Assembly (NCBI RefSeq): GCF_014836765.1
Contig: NZ_JACSQG010000001.1
Span: forward strand, 802,896 to 866,895
DNA from: Serpens gallinarum
GTDB taxonomy: Bacteria > Pseudomonadota > Gammaproteobacteria > Pseudomonadales > Pseudomonadaceae
Length of the DNA stretch: 64,000 nt
Direction: 5' to 3'
Below, piece by piece: positions 41,142-50,703 of the stretch. The position numbers were made by a program, and so were the translations under genes. The notes beneath the pieces are model-generated. The model was not told the DNA's origin. It did no database searches and saw nothing but the letters and a program-made list of their open reading frames with translations. Every line of letters starts with the position of its first letter. The first letter of the stretch is position 1.

Positions 41142-41978
41142 ATGGCACTGATCGGACGGTTCAACTCCCTGCAGGTGATCAAACACACCGATTTCGGTTT
41201 GTATCTGGACGGTGGCGCGGGCGAGGAAATCCTCCTGCCCAAGCGCTATATCCCCAAGAACGAGCCCAGCGAAATCGACGACTGGCTGAACGTGTTCGTC
41301 TATCTGGACAGCGACGACCGGCCGATTGCCACAACCCTTACGCCCAAGGCGCAGGTCGGTGGTTTCGCCAGCCTCAAGGTGGTGGAAATCAACCGCGTTG
41401 GCCTCTTCCTCGATTGGGGGCTGCCCAAGGACCTGTTGCTGCCGCACTCGGAAGAAAAGCGTCCGCTGCAAGTGGGTGATTATGTGGTGGTCCACGTCTA
41501 CCTGGATCGCCGCACCCGGCGCATCACTGCCACTGCGCGCCTGGATCGTTACCTGGACAACACCCCGGCCCGCTACACCCCTGGCCAGCAGGTCGATCTG
41601 CTGATCGTCGAACCCACCGACCTGGGCTTCAAGGCGATTATCGACGGCCAGCACTGGGGCCTGATCCACAAGAACGAAGTGTTCAAGTTCCTGCGCCCGG
41701 GCATGCGTGAAACCGGCTATATCAAGGAAGTACGTGAGGACGGAAAGATCAGCCTGAGCCTGCAGCCGCCGGTGGAGCAACTGGTGGACAGCCTGCCCGA
41801 ACAGATCCTCGCCCAGTTGCGTGACAATGACGGCATGCTGCCGCTGTCCGACAAGAGTGCGCCGGAGGTCATCGCCCAGCGCTTCGGCGTCAGCAAGGGC
41901 AACTTCAAGAAAGCCATCGGCGGGCTGTACAAGCAGGGCCTGATTCGCATCGAAGCGGATCGCATTGAGCTGGTTTAG
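41142..41978 (+). CDS. cvfB: CvfB/YitL-type S1-domain RNA-binding protein
   Basis: A 278-residue protein with tandem S1-like folds and a C-terminal winged-helix. The first S1 repeat spans about 1-65 (MALIGRFNSLQVIKHTDFGLYLDGG). The second, about 70-140, has SLKVVEINRVGLFLDWGLPKDLLLP. A third, 150-210, has GLIHKNEVFKFLRPGMRETGYIKEVREDGKISLSL. The C-terminus (KSAPEVIAQRFGVSKGNFKKAIGGLYKQGLI) is HTH-like. The family binds RNA and affects virulence gene expression in Gram-positives. The GAGG ribosome-binding site (41129-41132) abuts the end of the MITE-like element. Confidence 0.88.
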   Translation: MALIGRFNSLQVIKHTDFGLYLDGGAGEEILLPKRYIPKNEPSEIDDWLNVFVYLDSDDRPIATTLTPKAQVGGFASLKVVEINRVGLFLDWGLPKDLLLPHSEEKRPLQVGDYVVVHVYLDRRTRRITATARLDRYLDNTPARYTPGQQVDLLIVEPTDLGFKAIIDGQHWGLIHKNEVFKFLRPGMRETGYIKEVREDGKISLSLQPPVEQLVDSLPEQILAQLRDNDGMLPLSDKSAPEVIAQRFGVSKGNFKKAIGGLYKQGLIRIEADRIELV

Positions 41979-41985
41979 ATTGGAT

Positions 41986-42010
41986 CGTTCCCACGCTCCG
42001 CGTGGGAACG
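41986..42010. repeat. REP-like hairpin (CGTTCCCACGC...GCGTGGGAACG)
   Basis: Perfect 11-bp stem with TCC loop, eight bases after the cvfB stop. The CCCACGC core also occurs at 24396-24420. It could serve as a transcription-end barrier. Confidence 0.65.
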
Positions 42011-42098
42011 CAGCCGGAGGCGCGGAGCGCCTCGCTCGCGCAGTCAGTCGAGGACATGACGTCGTCTGACCTGCTAGCCTCGCCCCATCTCCCCACGC

Positions 42099-42998
42099 AT
42101 GGACTTCGCGATGCCCTGGAAACGGCTACTCGGCCTCCTCGATCGTCTGCCTTCTACTGAGCTGAATAGTTGGTACACCAACCTGCTGGCTAATGCCGAC
42201 GGGCTGGACCCGATCGGGTTGGCCATGCTCGGCGGTCGCCTGGCGAGCACGCCGGGGCTGGCGTTTCTGGCGGGCTATCAGGCCGCCCTGCGCGCGCTCT
42301 GGCCGGCGGCGCCGCTGAGCCTTGGCGCCTTCTGCGTCACCGAACGCCGCAGTGTGCGCCCGGCGGATTTGAGCACCCGTCTGAATGACGGCCACCTGCA
42401 GGGCTGCAAGGATTTCGTCACCGCCGGCACGGCGGCGGACTGGTACCTGGTGGCGGCGCGCAGCGAACCGGCTGGCGAGGCGCCACGGTTGAAACTCTGC
42501 ATGATGCATAAGACTGCGCCCGGAGTACGTCTGGAAGAACTGCCGTCCTTGCCGATGCTGGCGGACATTCCTCACGCCCGTTTGTATCTGGCCGATGCTG
42601 CGGCCGACGTGCTACCCGGTGACGGCTGGGATGATTATGTAAAGCCATTTCGCAGCATCGAGGACCTGCATGTGCTGATGGCGCTGACCGCATGGCTATA
42701 TGGCGTCGGCCTTGACTGCGGCTGGCCGCGGCATTTGCAGCTGCGTCTGGCCGGTCTGCTGGCGACGGGGGCCGAACTGGCCCGGCACGATGCTAAGGAT
42801 CCGGTCACCCATGTGCTGCTCGCCGGCCTGTTCGCGCAAAGCGATGGACTGGAGGCCGAACTGGACGCCGCGCTGGCCAGCACGCCGCAGCCGTGGGCCG
42901 GATTGTGGCGCCGTGATCGCAGCCTGCTCAAGCTCGCTGCCAGTGCGCGCGGCAAGCGACTGGACAAGGCGCTTGGGATGCTGGGGCTGGGCCTGTAG
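42099..42998 (+). CDS. Acyl-CoA-dehydrogenase-like protein (truncated fold)
   Basis: A 299-residue protein. The central part (GCKDFVTAGTAADWYLVAARSEP ... LKLCMMHKTAPGVRLEELPSLPMLADIPHARLYL ... LPGDGW) has the middle-domain pattern of acyl-CoA dehydrogenases. A C-terminal helical part follows (SIEDLHVLMALTAWLYGVG). It is shorter than the usual ~380 residues, and the catalytic Glu context of the family is not evident, so it may be non-enzymatic or specialised. The start is the first ATG; a second in-frame ATG (MPWKRLL) four codons later is also possible. Confidence 0.6.
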   Translation: MDFAMPWKRLLGLLDRLPSTELNSWYTNLLANADGLDPIGLAMLGGRLASTPGLAFLAGYQAALRALWPAAPLSLGAFCVTERRSVRPADLSTRLNDGHLQGCKDFVTAGTAADWYLVAARSEPAGEAPRLKLCMMHKTAPGVRLEELPSLPMLADIPHARLYLADAAADVLPGDGWDDYVKPFRSIEDLHVLMALTAWLYGVGLDCGWPRHLQLRLAGLLATGAELARHDAKDPVTHVLLAGLFAQSDGLEAELDAALASTPQPWAGLWRRDRSLLKLAASARGKRLDKALGMLGLGL

Positions 42999-43124
42999 AA
43001 CCTTCTGTCCGAGCGCAGCGGCCCAACTTCGCTGTGGACAAATCGGCAGGCGGCTCGCTGGTTGAGTACGCCGAGCGCGACGGCTATCGTGTGCTGCACT
43101 TTTATATGCTGAAAGGGAGCTTGC

Positions 43125-43697
43125 ATGCACCGCTGGCTGAGTTGTGTGTTTTTTATCCTGGCACTGCCGGCTTACGCCGACTGGCAGTTGGACAATGACT
43201 CGTCTCGTGTGTCGTTCATCTCCACCCAGACTGGCAATCTTTCCGAAGTGCACCGCTTTCTGACCCTGGAAGGCCGAGTCGACGATCAAGGCCAGGTAAA
43301 CCTGCAGATTGCCCTGGATTCGGTCAGCACCGGCATTCCCTTACGCGACCAGCGCATGCGCGCGCTGTTGTTCGATGTCAAGAATTACCCTTTGGCGAGC
43401 ATCGAGGCGCGCTTGTCCTTGAACACAATCGCCCAGCTGGCTCCCGGGGCACAGCTTGAATTGCGCCTGCCGCTGGTGGTCAGGTTGCATGGCCACGAGC
43501 AAACCCAGCGCGCCGAGTTGCTGGTGACGCGCTTGGATGAGAAGCGCTTCCAGGTGGTAACGCTGGCGCCTGTGATTCTGCATGCCGGCGATTTTGGCCT
43601 GGCTGACGGTGTCGAAGTGCTGCGCAAACTGGCCAACGTGCGTGCCATCAGTCAGGCAGTGCCGGTGGGCGCGGTGCTGATATTCGTGGCCCGCTGA
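43125..43697 (+). CDS. YceI-family periplasmic lipid-binding protein
   Basis: A 190-residue protein with a signal peptide (residues 1-18, ending LPAYAD) and the YceI lipocalin-like beta-barrel: WQLDNDSSRVSFISTQTGNLSEVHRF, VNLQIALDSVSTGIPLRDQRMRALLFDVKNYP. Family members bind polyprenyl-type lipids in the periplasm. Its stop overlaps the start of the PLD gene as TGATG, so the two are translationally coupled. Confidence 0.87.
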   Translation: MHRWLSCVFFILALPAYADWQLDNDSSRVSFISTQTGNLSEVHRFLTLEGRVDDQGQVNLQIALDSVSTGIPLRDQRMRALLFDVKNYPLASIEARLSLNTIAQLAPGAQLELRLPLVVRLHGHEQTQRAELLVTRLDEKRFQVVTLAPVILHAGDFGLADGVEVLRKLANVRAISQAVPVGAVLIFVAR

Positions 43698-44860
43698 TGC
43701 GCGACGGCGCGGTTTTCCCCTGGCGCGGCGGCAACCGCTTCGCCCTGCTGATCGATGGCGCGTGCTTTTTTCCACGCATGTTGGAGGCCATCGCCCAGGC
43801 TCGCGAGCAGGTGGAGCTGGAGCTCTATCTGGTCGAGGACGGGCGCTGCGTCCAGGCGCTGAGCGAGGTATTGATCGGCGCCGCGCAGCGAGGCGTGCGG
43901 GTGCGGTGCCTGTTCGACGCCTTCGGTGGCCTGAAGCTGAGTAATGCCAGTCGCATAGCGCTACAGACCGCTGGCGTCGAGCTGTTGCTGTACAACCCGC
44001 TGCGTTGGCGTCGGGGTGTGCGCAACCTGTTTCGCGATCATCGCAAGATTCTGTTGGTGGATGATGAGGTCGGCTACGTGGGCGGCACCGGCGCCACGGA
44101 TGAGTTTTGGGATCCGGACCAACCCGAGCAGGGCTGGCACGAGGTGATGGTGGAAATGCGCGGGCCTTTACTGGATGACTGGCGGGCCCTGTTCGACTAC
44201 CAGTGGAAACGCTGTGGTGAACGGCGCTTCTGGTGGCCGCGTGAGCCGCTGATGCCGGCGCGCCTGCCGGCCGCTCCACCACGCGAAGAAGGGTTGGGGC
44301 GGGTCGCCTATGCCGCCGCCCGCCAGCACCGCGATATCCTGCGTGCCTTGTTGCGCAGCGTGGGGCAGGCGAAAAAACAGGTGTGGCTGGCCACGCCGTA
44401 TTTTCTGCCGACCCGCAAAGTGCGCCGCGCGCTGATCAAGGCGGCGTTGCGCGGCGTTGACGTAAAACTGCTGTTGACCAGTCGTAACACCGACCATCCG
44501 CCGGTGCGTTATGCCGGCCAGCGATATTACCCGCGCCTGTTACGCGCCGGGGTGCGAATCTTTGAATACCAGCCGCGTTTTCTGCATTTGAAAATGGTGC
44601 AGGTGGACGACTGGGTGAGTATCGGCTCGTGCAACTTCGACCATTGGAACCTGCGCTGGAATCTGGAAGCCAATCTGGAGGCTTACGATCCATCCCTGTC
44701 TGCGGCTGTCGCCGACTGTTTCGTCGAAGGCTTCGAAAACAGCCTGGAAATTACCCTGGAAAGCTGGCACGCCCGGCCGTTGCGAACTCGGGTTTTTCAA
44801 CGGGTCTGGGGTTGGATGGACCGGTTGGTGATCAACTTGATCGATCAGCGACGCGACTGA
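43697..44860 (+). CDS. clsB: Cardiolipin-synthase-like phospholipase-D protein
   Basis: A 387-residue member of the PLD superfamily that typically condenses phospholipids to cardiolipin at the inner membrane. Two HKD motifs are visible: FRDHRKILLVDDEVGYVGGTG (His-x-Lys, HRK) near residue 118 and FLHLKMVQVDDWVSIGSCNFD near residue 298. GLGRVAYAAARQHRDILRALL and ANLEAYD support the ClsB class. The ATG overlaps the YceI stop (TGATG). The gene symbol is a family-level call. Confidence 0.85.
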   Translation: MRDGAVFPWRGGNRFALLIDGACFFPRMLEAIAQAREQVELELYLVEDGRCVQALSEVLIGAAQRGVRVRCLFDAFGGLKLSNASRIALQTAGVELLLYNPLRWRRGVRNLFRDHRKILLVDDEVGYVGGTGATDEFWDPDQPEQGWHEVMVEMRGPLLDDWRALFDYQWKRCGERRFWWPREPLMPARLPAAPPREEGLGRVAYAAARQHRDILRALLRSVGQAKKQVWLATPYFLPTRKVRRALIKAALRGVDVKLLLTSRNTDHPPVRYAGQRYYPRLLRAGVRIFEYQPRFLHLKMVQVDDWVSIGSCNFDHWNLRWNLEANLEAYDPSLSAAVADCFVEGFENSLEITLESWHARPLRTRVFQRVWGWMDRLVINLIDQRRD

Positions 44861-44941
44861 CTGTCTCCACACTTTTGACGGGGGAGGGGCTTGGCGACCG
44901 GCGGCTATGCTCGTGGCCACATTCCTGAACGAGGTGCGCCC

Positions 44942-45544
44942 ATGAGCCGCCCGCTGTTGATTTTTTTAGTCCTCTTGCTTGGCGGTTGTGCGTCACGTGG
45001 GGCTTTTTTCGCCCCCACGAATGGAACCCTTTACCACCCACGGGAAAACACGCCCACAGAGGCGCTGATTTTCGTTTATCGCCCCAAATCCGCCTGGGCC
45101 AACCAGGAACTGGAAGCGCCGGGCCTGTTTCTCGACAACCGGAATGTGGGCAACCTGCCCAGCGACAGTTATCTGTTGCTGCGTGCTGAGCCGGGCACCT
45201 ACAAGCTGGAAGTGCGTCGGCCGTTATTCGGTCTGTATTGGACCTTGCTCGCCGAAAGCCCGTTCGATTTCACCCATGTGGCCAGCTTCATGCTGGATAC
45301 CGAGGCGGGGCGCAGTTACTACCTGCGTTACGACGAGCTCAATCCGCCACCTTCGCACCCGGATCAGGTCAACCGGGGCGACGGACCGTTGCAACTGGTG
45401 GGCGAGCGCCTGTACGGCTGGGAGGTGCTGTTTACCAACCAGGCCCAGCCGGAGCGCAACGTTGCCCTGAGTGTTGAACATGAACGCCCGCAACGCGGCT
45501 TCTGGCGCCGGGTGGGAGAGGTGCTGGACAAGATTGGCATTTGA
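44942..45544 (+). CDS. DUF2846 lipoprotein
   Basis: A 200-residue lipoprotein: MSRPLLIFLVLLLGGC with lipobox LGGC (Cys16). The DUF2846 pattern follows (TEALIFVYRPKSAW ... LFLDNRNVGNLPSDSYLLLRAEPGTYKLEVR), a small beta domain seen in other envelope lipoproteins. The start is the ATG at 44942; the longer in-frame start would hide the signal. It is 81 bases after the PLD gene. Confidence 0.78.
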   Translation: MSRPLLIFLVLLLGGCASRGAFFAPTNGTLYHPRENTPTEALIFVYRPKSAWANQELEAPGLFLDNRNVGNLPSDSYLLLRAEPGTYKLEVRRPLFGLYWTLLAESPFDFTHVASFMLDTEAGRSYYLRYDELNPPPSHPDQVNRGDGPLQLVGERLYGWEVLFTNQAQPERNVALSVEHERPQRGFWRRVGEVLDKIGI

Positions 45545-45615
45545 TTCGCCTGGCTCCTCTCCTGGGCTGGGACTAGGCTGATTTCAGCCGATCTATCCCA
45601 ACAGGAGCTCCTTCT

Positions 45616-46197
45616 ATGGCCGCGAAAAAGATCCTCATGATGGTGGGCGATTACGCCGAAGACTACGAAACCATGGTGCCGTTTCAGGCGCTGCAAATGG
45701 TGGGGCATCTGATCCATGCGGTGTGTCCGGACAAGAAAGCGGGCGAGTACGTCCATACGGCCATTCATGACTTTGACGGCGCGCAGACGTACAGCGAAAA
45801 ACCCGGACACCGTTTCATCCTCAACTTCGACTTTGCCGACGTGCGGGCTGCCGATTACGACGCTTTGCTGATTCCGGGCGGCCGCGCCCCGGAATATCTG
45901 CGCTTGAACGAGCAGGTGCTGGCATTGGTGCGCCACTTTGCCGATGCGGATAAACCGATTGCCGCCGTCTGCCACGGCGCCCAGCTCCTGGCGGCTGCCG
46001 GGGTGCTCAAGGGCCGCTCCTGCAGTGCTTATCCGGCCTGCGCGCCAGAGGTGCGTCTAGCCGGCGGCGAGTTCGTGGATATTTCCGTGAACCAGGCGCA
46101 CACCGATGGCAACCTGGTCAGCGCACCCGCCTGGCCGGCCCATCCCGCGTGGCTGGCGCAATTCCTGAATGTGCTGGGGACGCAGATCAGCCTTTGA
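45616..46197 (+). CDS. DJ-1/PfpI-family protein
   Basis: A 193-residue class-I glutamine-amidotransferase-like protein. The nucleophile elbow [14 protein letters not shown] holds the conserved Cys (near residue 119), with a Glu in GDYAEDYE and [14 protein letters not shown]. Members act as proteases, glyoxalases or deglycases; the function here is not readable from sequence. It lies alone before the fumarase terminator. Confidence 0.88.
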   Translation: MAAKKILMMVGDYAEDYETMVPFQALQMVGHLIHAVCPDKKAGEYVHTAIHDFDGAQTYSEKPGHRFILNFDFADVRAADYDALLIPGGRAPEYLRLNEQVLALVRHFADADKPIAAVCHGAQLLAAAGVLKGRSCSAYPACAPEVRLAGGEFVDISVNQAHTDGNLVSAPAWPAHPAWLAQFLNVLGTQISL

Positions 46198-46252
46198 TGC
46201 TCCACTGTTGCGCCGCCTGAGGCAGCTGCAGTCGCTCCGCGCAGAACAAAAA

Positions 46253-46274
46253 AAGCCCGGCACAGGCCGGGCTT
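46253..46274. terminator. Bidirectional terminator between the DJ-1 gene and fumarase
   Basis: The stem AAGCCCGGC / GCCGGGCTT with ACAG loop. On the minus strand seven T follow the stem, a strong intrinsic terminator for the fumarase gene. On the plus strand only CTTCTTG follows, which is weak. Confidence 0.85.
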
Positions 46275-46304
46275 CTTGTTGCGCGCGCGGGGCGTGCTTA
46301 CTGC

Positions 46305-47828
46305 TTACTTCACTTCAATCGCCAGGCTTTCAGCAATTTTCTTGTTCCACAGGGCAGGGCCGGTCAAGTGCACGGACTCGCCCTTGGTGTCGACCGCAAC
46401 CGTGACCGGCATGTCCTTCACCTCAAACTCGTAGATTGCTTCCATGCCCAGTTCTGGGAACGCCAGTACCTTAGACTTCTTGATCGCCTGGGCCACCAGG
46501 TAGGCGGCGCCGCCCACGGCCATCAGGTACACGGCCTTGTTGTCCTTGATCGCTTCGATGGCGATCGGGCCGCGCTCGGACTTGCCGATCATGCCCAGCA
46601 GGCCGGTGCTTTCCAGGATCTGGCGGGTGAACTTGTCCATGCGCGTGGCGGTCGTCGGGCCAGCCGGGCCAACCACTTCGTCGCCAACCGGATCAACCGG
46701 GCCGACGTAATAGATGAAGCGGCCCTTGAGGTCCACCGGCAGCGTCTCGCCCTTGTTGAGCATGTCGACGATGCGCTTGTGGGCGGCGTCGCGGCCAGTC
46801 AGCATTTTGCCGTTGAGCAGGACGGTTTCGCCCGGCTTCCAGCTCTGCACGTCCTCCGGGGTCAGGGTGTCCAGGTTGACGCGGCGCGCGGAGGGGCCGG
46901 CTTCCCAGACGATTTCCGGGTAGGCGTCCAGATCCGGTGCTTCCAGCACGGCGGGGCCGCTGCCGTCGAGCACGAAATGCGCGTGGCGGGTGGCGGCGCA
47001 GTTGGGGATCATGCACACCGGCAGGGACGCGGCGTGGGTCGGGTAATCCATGATCTTCACGTCGAGCACGGTGGTCAGGCCGCCCAGGCCCTGGGCGCCG
47101 ATGCCCAGCTGGTTGACCTTTTCGAACAGCTCCAGGCGCATCTCTTCGATGCGGTTCTGCGGGCCGCGAGCTTTCAGCTCATGGATGTCGATGGACTCCA
47201 TCAGCACTTCCTTGGCCATCACCGCGGCTTTCTCGGCGGTACCGCCGATGCCGATGCCGAGCATGCCCGGCGGACACCAGCCAGCGCCCATTTCCGGGAC
47301 GGTCTTCAGAACCCAGTCGACGATCGAGTCGGACGGGTTGAGCATGGCCATCTTCGACTTGTTCTCGGAGCCGCCGCCCTTGGCCGCGATGTCGATTTCC
47401 ACGGTGTTGCCAGGTACCACAGAGTAGTGAATCACCGCCGGGGTGTTGTCCTTGGTGTTTTTGCGCGCGCCGGCCGGATCGGCCAGGATCGAGGCGCGCA
47501 GGACGTTTTCCGGCAGGTTGTAGGCGCGACGTACGCCTTCGTTGATCATGTCGTCCAGGCTCAGGGTGGCGCCATCCCAGCGCACGTCCATGCCAACACG
47601 CACGAATACGGTGACGATGCCGGTGTCCTGGCAAATCGGCCGGTGGCCGGTGGCGCACATGCGCGAGTTGATCAGGATCTGCGCCATGGAGTCGCGCGCA
47701 GCCGGCGACTCTTCACGCAGGTAGGCCTCATGCATGGCCTGGATGAAATCGGTGGGGTGGTAGTAGGAGATGTACTGCAGGGCGTCGGCGACGCTCTGGA
47801 TCAGGTCATCCTGCTTGATCACGGTCAT
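46305..47828 (-). CDS. fumA: Class I fumarate hydratase (iron-sulfur)
   Basis: [4Fe-4S]-dependent fumarase of 507 residues that hydrates fumarate to malate in the TCA cycle. Three cluster Cys are in place: RPICQDTG, GWCPPGMLG and IPNCAATRHAHF. Further motifs are GLGGLTTVLDVKIMDYPTHAA and GPTTATRMDKFT. It starts MTVIKQDDLIQSVADALQYISYYHPTDF with AGGAG seven bases upstream. This is the single-chain class; fused alpha and beta parts are both visible. Confidence 0.95.
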   Translation of the reverse strand: MTVIKQDDLIQSVADALQYISYYHPTDFIQAMHEAYLREESPAARDSMAQILINSRMCATGHRPICQDTGIVTVFVRVGMDVRWDGATLSLDDMINEGVRRAYNLPENVLRASILADPAGARKNTKDNTPAVIHYSVVPGNTVEIDIAAKGGGSENKSKMAMLNPSDSIVDWVLKTVPEMGAGWCPPGMLGIGIGGTAEKAAVMAKEVLMESIDIHELKARGPQNRIEEMRLELFEKVNQLGIGAQGLGGLTTVLDVKIMDYPTHAASLPVCMIPNCAATRHAHFVLDGSGPAVLEAPDLDAYPEIVWEAGPSARRVNLDTLTPEDVQSWKPGETVLLNGKMLTGRDAAHKRIVDMLNKGETLPVDLKGRFIYYVGPVDPVGDEVVGPAGPTTATRMDKFTRQILESTGLLGMIGKSERGPIAIEAIKDNKAVYLMAVGGAAYLVAQAIKKSKVLAFPELGMEAIYEFEVKDMPVTVAVDTKGESVHLTGPALWNKKIAESLAIEVK

Positions 47829-48203
47829 GGGTGCGCTCCTCTGGAAGGCGGGAACTCGAAGGAAACGCCGGACCACGACCCGGCGCATTACCAAAATAAG
47901 GCGCGGCAGTATAACGCGCCGGTTGGGTGGCCGACAGCCGCGAGGCCTCGACCTTGGTCGCTGAGCAGGTATCGACCCGGTTGGGATTTTCGATTGGCAC
48001 CCTCGGCAGTAATGCGGCTGGGCCGCCGCTGTGCTGCCTGCCTGATTCGCATAAGGAAGAGGACGCGTGAAAATTCGCCACAGATCGTGCGGTGCGTTAT
48101 CAGTCAATGCGAGGGGGTGTCAGCGAGTCGAACTACCACTGGCAGTTCGACTCGGCAAGACGCGATATGGCCCGCGATGAGCAGGCCACACGCTGGTTAC
48201 ACG
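47829..48203. other. 375-bp gap between pyk and the fumarase gene
   Basis: Fumarase promoter region plus the pyk 3' end. A perfect 11-bp inverted repeat, CGAGTCGAACT (48124-48134) and AGTTCGACTCG (48144-48154), lacks a T run. No open reading frame or RNA gene is supported. Confidence 0.5.
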
Positions 48204-49655
48204 TCAGGCCAGCGGCTCGCCCACGTGCAGGATCTTCATGGTATTGGTGCCGCCGATGGTGTGGTAGCTGTCGCCTTTGGTGAGGATGACCCAGTCGCCC
48301 TGCTGCACCACGCCACGCTTGAGCAGTTCGTCCACCGCTGCCTGGCTGACCTTCTCCGACGGCAAGTTGGCCGGGTCGAAGGGAATGGTCTCTACGCCGC
48401 GGAACAGCGCCACGCGGGCCTGGGTTTCACGGTGCGGGGTGAAAGCGAAGATCGGTACCGAGGAACGGATGCGCGACATGATCAGTGGGCTGTAGCCACT
48501 TTCGGTAAGGCTGATGATGGCCTTGATACCGGGGAAGTGGTTGGCGGTGTACATGGTCGCCAGGGCGATACTCTCGTCGCAGCGGGTGAATTGTTCACCG
48601 AGGCGGTGCATCGATTTGCGGCTGATCGGGTTGCGTTCGGCGCCCAAGCAGACACGCGCCATGGCTTCCACGGCTTCAATCGGATAGCTGCCAGCGGCGC
48701 TTTCGGCAGAGAGCATCACCGCGTCGGTATAGTCGAGCACGGCGTTGGCCACGTCGGATACTTCCGCACGGGTCGGCATGGAGTTGGTGATCATCGACTC
48801 CATCATTTGCGTGGCGGTGATCACCGCTTTGTTCTGCACGCGGGCGTACTTGATGATCTTCTTCTGAATGCCCACCAACTCGGCATCGCCGATTTCGACA
48901 CCCAGGTCGCCACGGGCGACCATCACGGCGTCGCTGGCACGGATCAGGCCATTGAGGGTGTCGTCGTCAGCCACGGCTTCGGCACGCTCGATCTTGGCCA
49001 CCAGCCAGGCGGTGCAACCGGCTTCATCGCGCAGGCGGCGGGCCAGTTCCATGTCGGCGGCATCGCGCGGGAAGGATACGGCCAGGTAGTCCAGCTCCAT
49101 TTCCGCCGCGAGCTTGATGTCGGCTTTGTCCTTGGCGGTCAGAGCCGGGGCGGTCAAGCCGCCACCGCGGCGGTTAATGCCCTTGTGGTCGGATAGCGGA
49201 CCGCCGGTCAGCACTACGCAGTGCAGTTCATCGGCGGTAGTGCTTTCGACGCGCATCACCACACGGCCATCGTCGAGCAACAGCTCATCGCCGACGCGGC
49301 AGTCCTTGATGAGGTCCGGGTAGTCGATACCGACCACGTCCTGGGTACCGGCGTCGCGCGGATGGGTGACGGAGAAACGGAAGCTGTCGCCTTCCTTGAG
49401 TTCGATGCGCTTGTCTGCGAATTTGGCGATGCGGATCTTCGGGCCTTGCAGATCGCCGAGCAGCGCGACGAAGCGCCCGTGCTTGGCGGCAATCTCACGC
49501 ACCATGCGGGCACGTGCCTTGTGTTCATCGGGGGTGCCGTGAGAGAAGTTGAGACGGGCCACATTAAGACCCGCCAGAATCAGTTTCTCCACAACCTCTG
49601 GGGAACTGCTGGCGGGGCCGAGGGTGGCGACAATTTTAGTGCGGCGCGAAATCAT
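48204..49655 (-). CDS. pyk: Pyruvate kinase (PykA-like)
   Basis: A 483-residue enzyme converting phosphoenolpyruvate and ADP to pyruvate and ATP. Family motifs are RTKIVATLGPASSSPEVVEKLILAGLNVARLNFSHG (N-terminal barrel), GDLQGPKIRIAKF, VMVARGDLGVEIG, and NKAVITATQMMESMI. The C-terminal regulatory domain includes VIL-TKGDSYHTIGGTNTMKILHVG. It is likely the PykA type of pseudomonads. uspE-like 49712-50635 lies 56 bases upstream on the same strand. Confidence 0.93.
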   Translation of the reverse strand: MISRRTKIVATLGPASSSPEVVEKLILAGLNVARLNFSHGTPDEHKARARMVREIAAKHGRFVALLGDLQGPKIRIAKFADKRIELKEGDSFRFSVTHPRDAGTQDVVGIDYPDLIKDCRVGDELLLDDGRVVMRVESTTADELHCVVLTGGPLSDHKGINRRGGGLTAPALTAKDKADIKLAAEMELDYLAVSFPRDAADMELARRLRDEAGCTAWLVAKIERAEAVADDDTLNGLIRASDAVMVARGDLGVEIGDAELVGIQKKIIKYARVQNKAVITATQMMESMITNSMPTRAEVSDVANAVLDYTDAVMLSAESAAGSYPIEAVEAMARVCLGAERNPISRKSMHRLGEQFTRCDESIALATMYTANHFPGIKAIISLTESGYSPLIMSRIRSSVPIFAFTPHRETQARVALFRGVETIPFDPANLPSEKVSQAAVDELLKRGVVQQGDWVILTKGDSYHTIGGTNTMKILHVGEPLA

Positions 49656-49711
49656 TCAGGACTCCTGGTTTTTCTAGCATGTCCCGAGGCTACTACGCCG
49701 GCATCCTGTAG

Positions 49712-50635
49712 TCATTGTTCCTGTGCACTACCGAATTGGGCCGGTTTGAGAACCAGCAGGTCGCAATGCACGGCTTCGAGGATGCGTTCGGCGGTATTAC
49801 CGATCAAGGCGTTGTCCAGGCTGCCTCGGGCAATGGCGCCCATCAGCATCAGGTCGATGCCTTGCTCCTTGACGAAACGCGGAATGGTTTGCTCGGCATA
49901 GCCTTCCAGCAAGTGGCTGTTGGCAGCGCTGCCAGGATGGCTGTCCAACAGCGCGGCGAAAGCTTCGCGGTGCGCTTTGGCCTCTTCCTCGCGGTACTGC
50001 TCGTAGGTAGTCGCCAGGTCGACATCGAAGATCAGTGTGTTGGGCACCGGGCCGTAGCTATGCACGATGTGCTCTTGCAGGTTGAATGTGGCAGCCAGCT
50101 GTCGTGCGGTTTCGATCAGTTGGTGATCTAGGCTGGCCGGCTTGTCCGCCGCATGCAGCGGGTCGACTGCGGCGCACAGGCGCTTGGGCTGCCAGTCAAG
50201 GTCCCCGGTCAGCCAAAGGGGACAATGACATTGGCGGATCAGTTGCCAGCAGGTATTGGTGGTGAACAGGCGTTGCAGCAGGCCATGCTGGTGGCCGGAT
50301 TTGAACAGGAGATCAGGCTGCAGTTCGATCACCCGGGCCAGGATCATCTTGTGCAGCGGGCGGCCCCAGCGGGCCTCGCACGTTACGGTCAAACCCCCGG
50401 CGCGCAAGGGGTCGGCCAGTTGCTGCAACCAGGCGAGACGCTGCTCGAGCAATGTACGGCGCGCATGTTCCAGCCGTGGGCCATCGAGCAGGCCGCCCTC
50501 CAGTGCCGAATGATATTCGCACAGCAGCAACTCCATCGCGGCCCCGGTTTGACGCGCGAGCCAGGCTGCGCGCTGCAGGGCCGGCTGGACTTCTTGGGTG
50601 GGGTCGATGACGACCAGCAACTGGTGGGTGTTCAT
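49712..50635 (-). CDS. Tandem universal stress protein (UspE-like)
   Basis: A 307-residue protein made of two Usp domains. The first runs about 1-145 (HQLLVVIDPTQEVQPALQRAAWLARQ) and the second about 155-300, ending with IDLMLMGAIARGSLDNALIGNTAERILEAVHCDLLVLKPAQF, which carries the ATP-binding-type G-x-x-G loop. Such tandem proteins (E. coli UspE) help stress survival. It lies upstream of pyk on the same strand; a shared transcript is possible. Confidence 0.87.
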   Translation of the reverse strand: MNTHQLLVVIDPTQEVQPALQRAAWLARQTGAAMELLLCEYHSALEGGLLDGPRLEHARRTLLEQRLAWLQQLADPLRAGGLTVTCEARWGRPLHKMILARVIELQPDLLFKSGHQHGLLQRLFTTNTCWQLIRQCHCPLWLTGDLDWQPKRLCAAVDPLHAADKPASLDHQLIETARQLAATFNLQEHIVHSYGPVPNTLIFDVDLATTYEQYREEEAKAHREAFAALLDSHPGSAANSHLLEGYAEQTIPRFVKEQGIDLMLMGAIARGSLDNALIGNTAERILEAVHCDLLVLKPAQFGSAQEQ

Positions 50636-50703
50636 TTTTTACCCTCAGGGGAACCAGACCCTAGGCATTCCAGCATAGATCGCCCGGCTGAGGTTGATCT
50701 GGG

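Noticed and set aside
46368-49196. A 942-residue open frame on the plus strand across the fumarase and pyk genes
   Set aside because: Both minus-strand genes have firm catalytic motifs; the long plus frame is a shadow with His/Gln-rich low-complexity sequence.
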